Assembly (NCBI GenBank): GCA_015062655.1
Contig: SUUG01000002.1
Location: 21,695 to 85,694 of the forward strand
Length of the DNA stretch: 64,000 nt
Source: Coriobacteriaceae bacterium
Lineage (GTDB): Bacteria > Actinomycetota > Coriobacteriia > Coriobacteriales > Coriobacteriaceae
Reading direction: 5' to 3'
Made by a program: the position numbers and the translations under genes. Shown piece by piece: positions 9,617 to 18,869 of the stretch. The notes beneath the pieces are model-generated. The model saw only the letters and a list, made by a program, of their open reading frames with translations, was not told the DNA's origin and ran no database searches. Position 1 is the stretch's first letter; every line of letters starts with the position of its first letter.

Positions 9617-9705
9617 GAAACGCCCGAATTCAGACAGTCAATCCTAATGCGGACGAGGCCGGCCGCCGCGCGCCATCGGCACCGCCGCTCGCGGAAGGGA
9701 GCCAC

Positions 9706-10164
9706 ATGGGCGCAGCCGCGCACACCGTGAAGGAGATCGACCAGCTCTACAGCGCCACCGACAAGGTCTACGGCCAGTTCGCCTCGAGCTGCGGCCTCTC
9801 GAACTGCGCGTACTGGATGATCTACGACCTCGTGAGCGCCGACGGCGACCTGCCGCTCACCGAGCTGAGCGCCGCCTGGGGCTACAGCAAGCAGACCATC
9901 AACTCGGCGCTCAAGTCGCTTGAGTCCCAGGAGCTGGTCACGCTCGCCTTTTGCGAGGGGAGCCGCCGAAACAAGCGGGCGGTCCTCACCGCGAAAGGAG
10001 CGCGCTTCGCCGAGGCGAACATTGAGCCGGCCATCGCCGCCGAGCGCCGCGCGCTGCTCTCGCTGGATCCCGGGGACCGGGCAGACCTCGTCCGCACGCT
10101 GCGGCGGTACACGGCGGCGCTCGAGCGCGAGTTCTCGAAGATGACAGGAGGGGAGGAATCATGA
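9706..10164 (+). CDS. MarR family transcriptional regulator
   Basis: 152 aa winged-helix: LPLTELSAAWGYSKQTINSALKSLESQELVTLAFCEGSRRNKRAVLTAKG. Confidence 0.85.
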   Translation: MGAAAHTVKEIDQLYSATDKVYGQFASSCGLSNCAYWMIYDLVSADGDLPLTELSAAWGYSKQTINSALKSLESQELVTLAFCEGSRRNKRAVLTAKGARFAEANIEPAIAAERRALLSLDPGDRADLVRTLRRYTAALEREFSKMTGGEES

Positions 10165-12017
10165 CCGATCAAGCCATCGGCCAGCAGGCCACGGCCGGCC
10201 AGCAGGCGACCGAGGACGCGAGCTACCGCCTCGGCGCCTCGCTGCGTCTCCTTGCGCGCTTCATGCGACCCTATCGCGGCCTCGTCGCGGCGACCCTCGC
10301 CGCCCTCGTCTTCGATATGGGCGGCATGCTCTTCGTGCCCACCGAGCTCTCGGCGATGATCAACACGGCGCTCACCAGCCAGGGGAGTCCGGACGCCGTG
10401 CTCGCCCACGGCGGCGCGATGCTCGTGGCCGCGCTCGTGGGCTCGGGCGGAGCCATCACGGCGAACTTCCTCGCCGCACGCCTCGCCGCTAACGTGGGGC
10501 GCGACATCCGCCTTGCCGTCTACGAGGCCTCGCTCGCATTCTCGGGCTCCGATTTCGAGCGCTTCGGCACGGGCTCGATGATCACCCGCACGCTCTCCGA
10601 CGCCAACGTCATCCAGCAGACGCTCCTCATGGCGATCACCATGATCCTGCCCGTGCCCATCATGACCGCGATCTCCGTCGTCCTCGCGTTCAGCATCGAT
10701 GCGGTCATGGGGTGGCTCCTGCTCGCCATCACCGCTGCGGTGATCGTCATCACGGCGGTCGCGGTGCGCGTGTCGGCGCCCATCTTCACGCGGCTCCAGG
10801 GGTTCATCGACCGCATGAACGTGCGCCTGCGCGAGGCGATCACCGGCGTGCGCGTCATCCGCGCCTTCGGCAAGGAGGCCGATTCCCGCGAGCGCCTCGA
10901 CGCCACGTTCTCCGAGTACGCGAAGAACGCCATCCGCGTGAACCTGCTGTTCTCAACCGCCGACTCAATGACGTTCTTCCTGATGAACGCCGTCGAGGTG
11001 CTGGTCATCTGGCTCGGCGCGAACCGCGTGGGGGCGCATGCCATGCAGATCGGCTCCATCACGGCGCTCATCGAATACGCCCTGCTCATCATGTTCTTCA
11101 TGATGATGGCGCAGTTCGCGTTGCTCTCGGTGCCGCGCGCCATCGCCTGCCTGGAGCGCGCCCGCCAGGTGCTCGACGCGACGCCCGAGATCGCGGACCC
11201 CGCGCGGCCGACGCGGCTTGAGGCGGCCGCGGGCGGCGGGCCCGACGGCGGGTCGGTGGCCGGCAGGGCCTCCGCTCCGGTCATGGCCTTCGACCACGCG
11301 AGCTTTCGATTCCACGACGCGAGCGAGGACACCCTGCACGACCTCAGCTTCTCCCTGCGCCGCGGAGAGGTGACGGCGATCATCGGCAGCACCGGGTCCG
11401 GCAAGTCCACGATCGCGCGGATGCTGCTGCGCTTCCATGACGTCACGGAGGGGCGCCTGCTCTTCGAGGGCGTTGACGTGCGCGACCTCACCCAGGACGA
11501 CCTGCGGCGCCGTATCGCGTACGTGCCGCAGAAGGCCTGGCTCTTCTCGGGCACCGTGGGCGAGAACCTGCGCCACGGGGACGCCGACGCCTCCGACGAG
11601 GACCTCTGGCACGCGATCGACACGGCGCAGGCCGGGTTCGTGCGCGAGCTGCCCGACGGGCTTCAGACGCGCGTTGCCCAGGGCGGCACGAACTTCTCGG
11701 GCGGACAGCGCCAGCGCCTGGCCATCGCCCGCGCCCTCGTGCGCCGGGCGGACCTCTACGTGTTCGACGACTCGTTCTCGGCGCTCGATTACAAGACCGA
11801 CGCGGCCCTGCGTCGCGCGCTCGCGCCCGCGCTCACGGACGCCGCGACGCTGATCATCGCCCAGCGGGTGAGCACGATCCGCGACGCGGACCAGATCGTC
11901 GTGCTGAAAGACGGGGCGCTTGTGGGGCTGGGCCGTCACGAGGAGCTGCTCGAGAGCTGCCCCACCTATCGGGATATCGCCGAATCGCAGGAGCGGAAGG
12001 AGGAGAGCCATGGCTGA
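10161..12017 (+). CDS. ABC transporter ATP-binding protein/permease (exporter half 1)
   Basis: Walker A GSTGSGKST, FSGGQRQRLAIARALV; 4-bp overlap with marR-like gene. Confidence 0.93.
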   Translation: MTDQAIGQQATAGQQATEDASYRLGASLRLLARFMRPYRGLVAATLAALVFDMGGMLFVPTELSAMINTALTSQGSPDAVLAHGGAMLVAALVGSGGAITANFLAARLAANVGRDIRLAVYEASLAFSGSDFERFGTGSMITRTLSDANVIQQTLLMAITMILPVPIMTAISVVLAFSIDAVMGWLLLAITAAVIVITAVAVRVSAPIFTRLQGFIDRMNVRLREAITGVRVIRAFGKEADSRERLDATFSEYAKNAIRVNLLFSTADSMTFFLMNAVEVLVIWLGANRVGAHAMQIGSITALIEYALLIMFFMMMAQFALLSVPRAIACLERARQVLDATPEIADPARPTRLEAAAGGGPDGGSVAGRASAPVMAFDHASFRFHDASEDTLHDLSFSLRRGEVTAIIGSTGSGKSTIARMLLRFHDVTEGRLLFEGVDVRDLTQDDLRRRIAYVPQKAWLFSGTVGENLRHGDADASDEDLWHAIDTAQAGFVRELPDGLQTRVAQGGTNFSGGQRQRLAIARALVRRADLYVFDDSFSALDYKTDAALRRALAPALTDAATLIIAQRVSTIRDADQIVVLKDGALVGLGRHEELLESCPTYRDIAESQERKEESHG

Positions 12018-13947
12018 GGATCGGATGCGCGCGGACTGCGCGATGGATGAGGAGGGCGTCGCGGGCGGGGGCGCGGTTGGCGAGGGCGACGTGGCCGCGG
12101 TCGGCGGCGCGGCTGGCGAGCACGACGCGGTCCCAGCCGGCTCCGCGCCCGCTGCGACCCCCACCGTCCCCGCCCCCGCCGTCCCCGCCTGGCGGACCGC
12201 GGTGAACCTCTGGCGCGCCGCCGCCGGCATCCGCTGGCGGCTCGTGGTGGCCCTCGTGGCCTCCCTGCTCTACGTGGGCTTCAGCCTGAGCGCCCCTGCG
12301 TACAGCGCGCACATCATCGACCTGCTGTGGGAGAACATCCAGCGCTCCTTCGCCGACGGCACGCCATTCGCGGTCACGCTCGAAAACGGCGGCCGCGAGA
12401 TTCTCATCTACTTGGGGATCTGGACGCTCGCCTGGGGCTTCTACTCGGTGCAGGTGATGGTCATGGCCAGCTTTGCCGAGCAGCTGAACCTGTTGCTTCG
12501 CCGTCGCATCGCGGCCAAGCTCGGGGCGCTGCCCCTCTCGTACTACGACGCCCATCAGCCGGGCGACACCATCAGCCGGGCCACGAACGACCTGGACAAG
12601 GTATCCGAGGTGCTGCAGCGCGGCCTGCTGCAGCTCATCATCGCGGCCACGATGCTCGTGGGCGCCCTCATCATGATGGCGCGCTACAGCTTGGCGCTGA
12701 CCGGCGTGTTCGCCGTCTGCGTGGTGGGGGCGTTCGTGGTGACGAAGATCCTCGCGGGCCGCACGCTCAAGATCTCGGACGCCCGGCAGGCGGCGGTGGG
12801 GGAGCTCACCGTGCGCGTCGAGGAGGCGTACAGCGGTCGGGCGGTGATCAAGGCCTTCGGACGGGAGCGGGCGAGCCTCGAGGCGATGCGCGACGCGGCC
12901 GACGAGCTGGCGCGCACGAGCTCGATCGCGGACTTCATCACCACCTCCGCAGCGCCCGCCGTGCGGTTCCTCGTGCGCATCTCGCTCGTGGTGATCGGCG
13001 TGATGGCGGGCGGGATGCTCATCGCCGGCCAGATCACGGTCGGCGTGTTCCAGGCGTTCTTCCAGTACGTGAACCAGGGGAGCGAGCCGCTCACGCAGCT
13101 CTCGATGACCTGCAACATGCTGCAGGGGGCGCTCGCCGCCGCCGCGCGCGTGTTCGCCCTGCTCGATGAGGGGGAGGTCGTGCCGGACCCTACGGAGCCG
13201 GCCCACCTGCCGGTCGGTTCCGCGGGGCGTGTGACCTTCGAGCACGTGCGGTTCGGCTACGATGCCGACCGCCCGCTCATGCGCGACGTCTCGCTGGTGG
13301 CGGAGCCGGGGCAGAAGGTGGCGATCGTCGGCGCCACGGGGGCCGGTAAGACGACCCTCATCAACCTGCTCATGCGCTTCTATGAGATCGACGGGGGCCG
13401 CATTGCGCTGGACGGCGTGAGCACGCGCGATCTCACCCGCGCCGACCTGCGGCGGCGGTTCGGTATGGTGCTGCAGGACGCCTGGCTCTTCGAGGGGACG
13501 ATCGCTGAGAACATCGCCTACGGGCGGCCGGAGTCGACGCGCGAGGAGATCGAGGCGGCGGCCCGCGCGGCCCGGGTGGACTTCTTCGTGCGCACCCTGC
13601 CCGACGGGTACGACACGATGCTCTCGAACGAGGCCGAGAGCATCTCGCAAGGGCAGCGGCAGCTCCTCACGATCGCCCGCGCGATGCTCTCCGACCCGGC
13701 GATCCTGATCCTGGACGAGGCGACCTCGAGCGTCGACACCCGCACGGAGCAGGCGATTGTCGAGGCGATGGAGACGCTCGTGCACGGGCGGACGAGCTTC
13801 GTGATCGCGCATCGGCTCTCGACGATCGTGGATGCCGACCTCATCCTCGTGATGGAGGCGGGGACGATCGTCGAGCAGGGCACGCACGAGGAGCTGCTGG
13901 CCGCCGGCGGGCCGTACGCCGAGCTGTACCGGAGCCAGTTCGCATAA
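12010..13947 (+). CDS. ABC transporter ATP-binding protein/permease (exporter half 2)
   Basis: Walker A GATGAGKTT, ISQGQRQLLTIARAML, ILILDEATSSVDTRTE; ATG 12010 overlaps upstream stop. Confidence 0.93.
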   Translation: MAEDRMRADCAMDEEGVAGGGAVGEGDVAAVGGAAGEHDAVPAGSAPAATPTVPAPAVPAWRTAVNLWRAAAGIRWRLVVALVASLLYVGFSLSAPAYSAHIIDLLWENIQRSFADGTPFAVTLENGGREILIYLGIWTLAWGFYSVQVMVMASFAEQLNLLLRRRIAAKLGALPLSYYDAHQPGDTISRATNDLDKVSEVLQRGLLQLIIAATMLVGALIMMARYSLALTGVFAVCVVGAFVVTKILAGRTLKISDARQAAVGELTVRVEEAYSGRAVIKAFGRERASLEAMRDAADELARTSSIADFITTSAAPAVRFLVRISLVVIGVMAGGMLIAGQITVGVFQAFFQYVNQGSEPLTQLSMTCNMLQGALAAAARVFALLDEGEVVPDPTEPAHLPVGSAGRVTFEHVRFGYDADRPLMRDVSLVAEPGQKVAIVGATGAGKTTLINLLMRFYEIDGGRIALDGVSTRDLTRADLRRRFGMVLQDAWLFEGTIAENIAYGRPESTREEIEAAARAARVDFFVRTLPDGYDTMLSNEAESISQGQRQLLTIARAMLSDPAILILDEATSSVDTRTEQAIVEAMETLVHGRTSFVIAHRLSTIVDADLILVMEAGTIVEQGTHEELLAAGGPYAELYRSQFA

Positions 13948-14065
13948 GCGATTTGGTTGCGGAGGAGGGGGAGGCCCATCAATTGTGTCATCATCGTACC
14001 TATTGATTAATGATTGTGAATGTGATTTAATATAATAAGTCACATCGAGAATGAGGAGGTGTGCT

Positions 14066-14119
14066 ATGGATGGAGGAATTAATCCGAAGCCGCTGCCCAG
14101 GCCTATACCGGGTAACTGA
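14066..14119 (+). CDS. Putative 17-aa Pro-rich leader/signal peptide MDGGINPKPLPRPIPGN
   Basis: aggagg SD 14054-14059, 6-nt spacing, ATG 14066, TGA 14117-14119; AT-rich promoter-like tatttaat/taatataat upstream. Confidence 0.55.
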   Translation: MDGGINPKPLPRPIPGN

Positions 14120-14139
14120 GGCTCCGCACTCCTGAAACA

Positions 14140-14167
14140 CGCGCCCTCCTTTTCAAAGGAGGGCGCG
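14140..14167 (+). promoter_or_regulatory. Hairpin sequestering the Shine-Dalgarno of the next ORF
   Basis: cgcgccctccttt-tc-aaaggagggcgcg, perfect 13-bp arms (loop realistically opens to 4+ nt); AGGAGG 14157-14162 lies in the 3' arm, ATG starts at 14168. Confidence 0.75.
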
Positions 14168-14635
14168 ATGTCGTTTGAAGAAGAATACTTGGTGTTGTCT
14201 GCTGAGTATTGTGAGCTGCTTTTTGAAGTCGCGCGTCTCTTCTTCTCGGGTAATGTGGGAGTTGAGAAATGCGCGCAGGTCAGATCCTTGTCTACGCCTG
14301 TTTCATTCAGTTTTGTTGATGACTTCAACGATTTTGCTCTCGTATCAAAGGAATTGACTGCTACATTTAGCAAGTTCTCGATAATCCATCGCATCCAAGA
14401 TCCGTCGAGCGCAGATCTTATCCTCGGGCAGGAAAAGCGGTTGAGTAGGTTGGCTGTCCTCTCGAACGAACTCGCGGGAAAGCTGCAAGAGCTTGATGAG
14501 TCGCGTCTTCTCCAAGAACAGCTCTGGGATGACAATCACTTCACCGACCTTTTCACGACGTGCGCCAGTCTGATCTGCGCGGCGGTGGAATGGCAGTGTT
14601 CACTTGCGCGCGGCGCGAACCTTGAATTGGCATAG
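14168..14635 (+). CDS. Hypothetical protein, 155 aa, no family recognised
   Basis: ORF with SD aaaggagg inside hairpin; lower GC than neighbours. Confidence 0.7.
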   Translation: MSFEEEYLVLSAEYCELLFEVARLFFSGNVGVEKCAQVRSLSTPVSFSFVDDFNDFALVSKELTATFSKFSIIHRIQDPSSADLILGQEKRLSRLAVLSNELAGKLQELDESRLLQEQLWDDNHFTDLFTTCASLICAAVEWQCSLARGANLELA

Positions 14636-14648
14636 GGGATTCAACGCG

Positions 14649-15917
14649 ATGATGACCTCACATTCTCCGTTTGCAGATGCCGACTTCCGGCGCTGGTTCG
14701 CTGCCGAGACCCTTCTCACCGTCAGTATGAGCACCGAGCTCGCACTCTCGCTGATGCTGATAGACGTGTCCGGCTCCATCGCCCTTTCGGGGGCGCTCGC
14801 CAGCGCCATATCGGCGGTGACGCTCGTATGCGGTGTCGTGGGCGGGGGCCTGGCCGACGCTCGGAACCGGCGGCGGATCATCCGTCGATGCCTGTGGGCG
14901 AGCATATTGTCCATGGCGGCCCTGCTCGCGGCCCTTCTGGCGCATCATATGGGCGCGCCGATCGCAGCAGGGGCGTTGACGTTCCTCATCGTGGCCTCGG
15001 CCGCCGTTGTCGCCGGGGCCGAGGCGCTGGCCGACCCCTCGATGGATGCCGCGCTGAAGGAGCTGATCGAGCCCGCCCAGTATCCGCGGGCGATGAGCGC
15101 CGCGCAGGCGCGCACGTCCCTCGTCTCATTGGGCGGCGCACCCGCGACCGGTGCGCTCTACGGTGTCTCCCCGTTCCTTCCGTTCGTTCTGCGCCTGCTG
15201 TGCGACAGCTCCTTCCTCGTTCTCCTCAAGGGCATCAGGCGCACGTTCGAGCCCCCGCGAACGGAGGAGGGTCGCCTTCCCCTTTCGGTCCGCTCGTTTC
15301 TCGCCTCGTATCGCGAAGGGTTGGGATGGGTCTTTTCCGATTCCGTCGTGCGCACCGTGGTCGTATGCGCCCCGCTCGTCAACCTGATGGTGTTCACGGC
15401 GGGGAGCTGGGTTGTGTACAGCATGAGCGCGAGGGATGCCTCACCGTCGCTCATCGGCCTCGTGTCGATGAGCTTCGCCGTGGGGACGCTCATCGGATCG
15501 GCCTTCACCCCGTGGCTGACGGACAACGTGCCGTCTGGTTGGCTGGCGATCGCGGGGCTCTCATGGATGGCCCTGACGCTTCTTGCCATCTTCCTGTTCG
15601 GTGTCGATCCCGTCGTGCTGTCCGTCCTCTCGTGCGCGTGCATGCTGCCCTCTCCGTCCATCGGCGCCGGCCTGTTCGCCCATGTCTTCCGGCGCACGCC
15701 CTCTGAGCTGCAAGGTCGGACGCTGGGGGTCTTCACGTTGATGAATGGGATCGCCACGGTCTCCTCCCCCGCGATCGCCGCTGTCGCCGTGGCGTGCGAC
15801 GGATCGCTCGTCCTTGGCGTCGCGGTCACCGCCCTCGGCGTGCTGGGGATACTCGCCCTCGTGTCGAGCCGCAGCGTCCGCGGGCTCGCCCCGCTCAAGG
15901 AGGTCGGGTCGGAGTAG
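14649..15917 (+). CDS. MFS transporter (probable efflux)
   Basis: Multi-TM protein with MFS loop GGGLADARNRRRIIRR; follows 155-aa ORF. Confidence 0.85.
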   Translation: MMTSHSPFADADFRRWFAAETLLTVSMSTELALSLMLIDVSGSIALSGALASAISAVTLVCGVVGGGLADARNRRRIIRRCLWASILSMAALLAALLAHHMGAPIAAGALTFLIVASAAVVAGAEALADPSMDAALKELIEPAQYPRAMSAAQARTSLVSLGGAPATGALYGVSPFLPFVLRLLCDSSFLVLLKGIRRTFEPPRTEEGRLPLSVRSFLASYREGLGWVFSDSVVRTVVVCAPLVNLMVFTAGSWVVYSMSARDASPSLIGLVSMSFAVGTLIGSAFTPWLTDNVPSGWLAIAGLSWMALTLLAIFLFGVDPVVLSVLSCACMLPSPSIGAGLFAHVFRRTPSELQGRTLGVFTLMNGIATVSSPAIAAVAVACDGSLVLGVAVTALGVLGILALVSSRSVRGLAPLKEVGSE

Positions 15918-16042
15918 CGCTCGAGGAGCCCGGCGAGACGCCCCGATGCCCCTTGATGCCAGCCCCTTGATGTCGTGTGTGCGCAACGGCCTTTCAGGGC
16001 TGTGCGTTCAACCGGCAATCACGCGCGCTCGGCGCTGCCCAC

Positions 16043-16108
16043 GATGCCGACCGTGCACGATCAGGCCTTCTATCGCGATGAAAACGGCGATCGCGCACGC
16101 TCGGCATC
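16043..16108. repeat. 66-bp palindromic repeat, copy 1 (diverged)
   Basis: gatgccgaccgtgcacgatc...gcgatcgcgcacgctcggcatc; same 66-bp length as the copies at 25658 and 47749. Confidence 0.75.
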
Positions 16109-16355
16109 CCTTCCCGTGCGCTCCCGCCGCCGCGTCGCCCCCCCGCTGTCCGGCGCCCCGTGGTCCCGCAGCTCGCCGCCGTCCACGCGCATCCGCCGCC
16201 GTCCCGCCGCCCGTACGCACCCATCACATATGGCACTCAGTTTCTAGCATATCCCCGAGGTTGTGTGCATTTCGTGGTACACTGACGGTGCTGTACAAAT
16301 GGACCGTCGCTTGGAAGCCGCCAACAACCAGCCTCGGCCCGGAATAGGGAGGGTG

Positions 16356-17801
16356 ATGCATATGGATTGGCTGAGCGACCCCGTCATGCTTGCGCGAATC
16401 CAGTTCGCCATCACGGCGTTGTTCCACTTCATCTTCGTGCCCACCTCGATCGGCGTCGGTCTCGTCACCGCCGTCATGGCGACGAAGTCCTACCGCTCGG
16501 GCGACCCCGAGGACGAGGCGGCCACCCGCTTCTGGGTGCGCCTCTACACCGTGACCTTCGCCGTGGGCGTGGCCACCGGTATCACGATGGAGTTCCAGTT
16601 CGGCACCAACTGGGCCGACTACTCGCGCTTCGTGGCCGACATCTTCGGCGCGCCGCTCGCCGCCGAGGCGCTCTTCGCGTTCTTCCTCGAGTCGGTCTTC
16701 ATCGGCATCCTGATCTTCGGCCGCAACCGCGTGTCCCGCCGCATGTACATGGTGAGCGCCTGGCTCGCCTGGGGCGGCTCCGCGCTCTCCGCGCTTTGGA
16801 TCATCATCGCCAACTCCTGGATGCAGACGCCCGCGGGCTTTGAGATCGTCTCCGGCCCCGACGGCTCCAAGGCCCAGATCACGGACTTCTTCGCCGCAGC
16901 CCTGAACCCCTCCACCCTTCCGCGCTACTTCCACGTGATCGTGGCCACCCTCATCATGGGGGCGCTCGTCTGCGTGGCCGTCGGCGCCTACTACCTGCTG
17001 CGCAACCGCTCCGAGAAGCTCGCCCGCGGGTTCGTGCGCGTGGGCGTCATCATGGGCGTCGTCTCGCTCGTCCTCATGATGCCGGCTGCCCACTGGCAGG
17101 CCTCCACGGTCGCCAAGACCCAGCCCTCCAAGCTCGCCGCCATGGAGGGCCAGTACGAGGAGGGCCCCGCCGCCCTCTCGCTCTTCGGCTGGGTTGATGA
17201 GGCGAACGAGCAGACCTATGCCCTGAGCATCCCGGGCGGCACCTCCTGGCTCGCCGACGGCGACCCGTCCGTCTCCTACCCCGGCCTCAACGACTTCGAC
17301 CCCACCGAGCGCCCCGACCTCGTGAACGTCACCTATCAGTCCTACCACCTGATGGTCGCCCTCTACGGCGTGCTGATCCTCGTGGTGGCCCTCGGCGCGC
17401 TCGTGCTCCGCGGCGCCTTCGCCAACAAGAAGTGGCCGCTCGTGATCCTCAGCCTCGGCTGGGCCGCCGCGCTCCTCGCCATCGAGGTGGGCTGGCTCGT
17501 CACCGAGTTCGGCCGCCTGCCGTGGATCGTCTTCGGCGTCATGCGCATCGAGGACGCCGTGTCGCTCGCGGTGCCCGCCGGCCAGGTGCTCGCCACGATC
17601 GTGCTGTTCCTCGCCGTGTACTGCCTGATCTTCGTCTGCTGGGTCCGCCTGCTCCGCCGCACCCTCGCCGAGGGCCCCGAGGCCTTCGCCGCGGGCGGCT
17701 CCGAGGACGCCAAGGTCGAGGCCTTCGCCCCGTCCTACTTCGGTGAGACCGGTGATGCGGCCGCAGACGCCGCCGCCACGAAGGGGGGTGCGTCCGCATG
17801 A
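16356..17801 (+). CDS. cydA: Cytochrome bd oxidase subunit I
   Basis: ARIQFAITALFHFIFVPTSIG; GITMEFQFGTNWADYSRFVADIFGAPLAAEAL. Confidence 0.95.
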   Translation: MHMDWLSDPVMLARIQFAITALFHFIFVPTSIGVGLVTAVMATKSYRSGDPEDEAATRFWVRLYTVTFAVGVATGITMEFQFGTNWADYSRFVADIFGAPLAAEALFAFFLESVFIGILIFGRNRVSRRMYMVSAWLAWGGSALSALWIIIANSWMQTPAGFEIVSGPDGSKAQITDFFAAALNPSTLPRYFHVIVATLIMGALVCVAVGAYYLLRNRSEKLARGFVRVGVIMGVVSLVLMMPAAHWQASTVAKTQPSKLAAMEGQYEEGPAALSLFGWVDEANEQTYALSIPGGTSWLADGDPSVSYPGLNDFDPTERPDLVNVTYQSYHLMVALYGVLILVVALGALVLRGAFANKKWPLVILSLGWAAALLAIEVGWLVTEFGRLPWIVFGVMRIEDAVSLAVPAGQVLATIVLFLAVYCLIFVCWVRLLRRTLAEGPEAFAAGGSEDAKVEAFAPSYFGETGDAAADAAATKGGASA

Positions 17802-18805
17802 GTCCGCTCGCATTCATCTGGTTCCTGCTGATCGGCGTGCTGATCTCGGGTTACTTCATCCTTGACGGCTTCGACCTGGGCGCCGGCGTGCTCTATCCGG
17901 TGCTCGCCAAGAGCGAGGCCGACCGCGCCGTCATACGCCGCTCCATCGGCCCGGTGTGGGACGGCAACGAGGTCTGGGTCCTCACGGCCGGCGGTGCGCT
18001 CTTCGCCGCGTTCGGCCCGGCCTACGCCACGAGCTTCTCCGGCTTCTACCTGGCTATCATGCTCGTGCTCTTCGGTCTGATCATCCGCGCCGTCGCGCTC
18101 GAGTTCCGCGCGCACGACGCCGCCTGGGGCAAGCTCTACGACGTCCTGTTCGTCCTCGGCAGCTTCCTGCCGGCGCTCCTGTACGGCGTGGCCATAGGCA
18201 ACGTCGTGGGCGGCGTGAACCTCGACGCGCACGGCGATTTCGCAGGCTCCTTCTTCGACCTGCTGAACCCCTTCGCGCTCCTCTGCGGCGTGCTCGGCTT
18301 CGTGCACATGCTCGTGCAGGGCGCCGGCTGGATCGCGCTGAAGGCGCCGGCCGGGACCGACCTCGCCCGGCGAGCCCGCGCGCTTCGCGGCAAGCTCGCC
18401 GTGGCCGAGATCGCGGTCTTCGCCCTCACGTCCGTGGTGCTGTTCGTGGCTGTCGTGCCGGGCGGCGCCGTGGAGATCCGCGCGCTCGCCGTGGTGTTCG
18501 CGATCGTCTTCCTCGCGGCGTCGATCGGCGCCCTCAAGGCCCCGTCCGACCTCCTGGCGCAGGTGCTCGCGTCCGTGGGCTGCGTGGGTCTCGTGGGCGT
18601 CGCGGCCTCGACGCTCTTCCCGAACCTGATCACGGCCACCGACCCGGCCTACTCCATCACGATCGCCGGTGCGGCGGGCAGCGACATGACGCTCGCCATC
18701 ATGCTCGGCATCGCATGCATCGGCGTGCCGCTGGTTCTCGTGTACCATGTCATCGCCTACCGCATCTTCCGCGGTCGGCTTAAGAAGGAGGACCTGACCT
18801 ACTAG
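17798..18805 (+). CDS. cydB: Cytochrome bd oxidase subunit II
   Basis: FILDGFDLGAGVLYPVL; GPVWDGNEVWVLTAGGALFAAFG. Confidence 0.95.
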   Translation: MSPLAFIWFLLIGVLISGYFILDGFDLGAGVLYPVLAKSEADRAVIRRSIGPVWDGNEVWVLTAGGALFAAFGPAYATSFSGFYLAIMLVLFGLIIRAVALEFRAHDAAWGKLYDVLFVLGSFLPALLYGVAIGNVVGGVNLDAHGDFAGSFFDLLNPFALLCGVLGFVHMLVQGAGWIALKAPAGTDLARRARALRGKLAVAEIAVFALTSVVLFVAVVPGGAVEIRALAVVFAIVFLAASIGALKAPSDLLAQVLASVGCVGLVGVAASTLFPNLITATDPAYSITIAGAAGSDMTLAIMLGIACIGVPLVLVYHVIAYRIFRGRLKKEDLTY

Positions 18806-18869
18806 GCCGCACGGCCAGACGGGCACGGCCCATCGCCGGTGCCGCGCCGGCCCGACGTAAGGGGTATCC

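Noticed and set aside
14140-14167. Simple intrinsic terminator
   Set aside because: No U-tract follows; the next bases are the ATG of a 155-aa ORF and the 3' arm is its SD, fitting translational control better
11854-14535. 893-aa minus-strand ORF opposite the ABC exporter
   Set aside because: His/Arg/Gly-rich translation typical of the antisense frame of a GC-rich gene; overlaps well-supported ABC transporter CDS
16224-17813. 529-aa minus-strand ORF opposite cydA
   Set aside because: Antisense shadow of CydA
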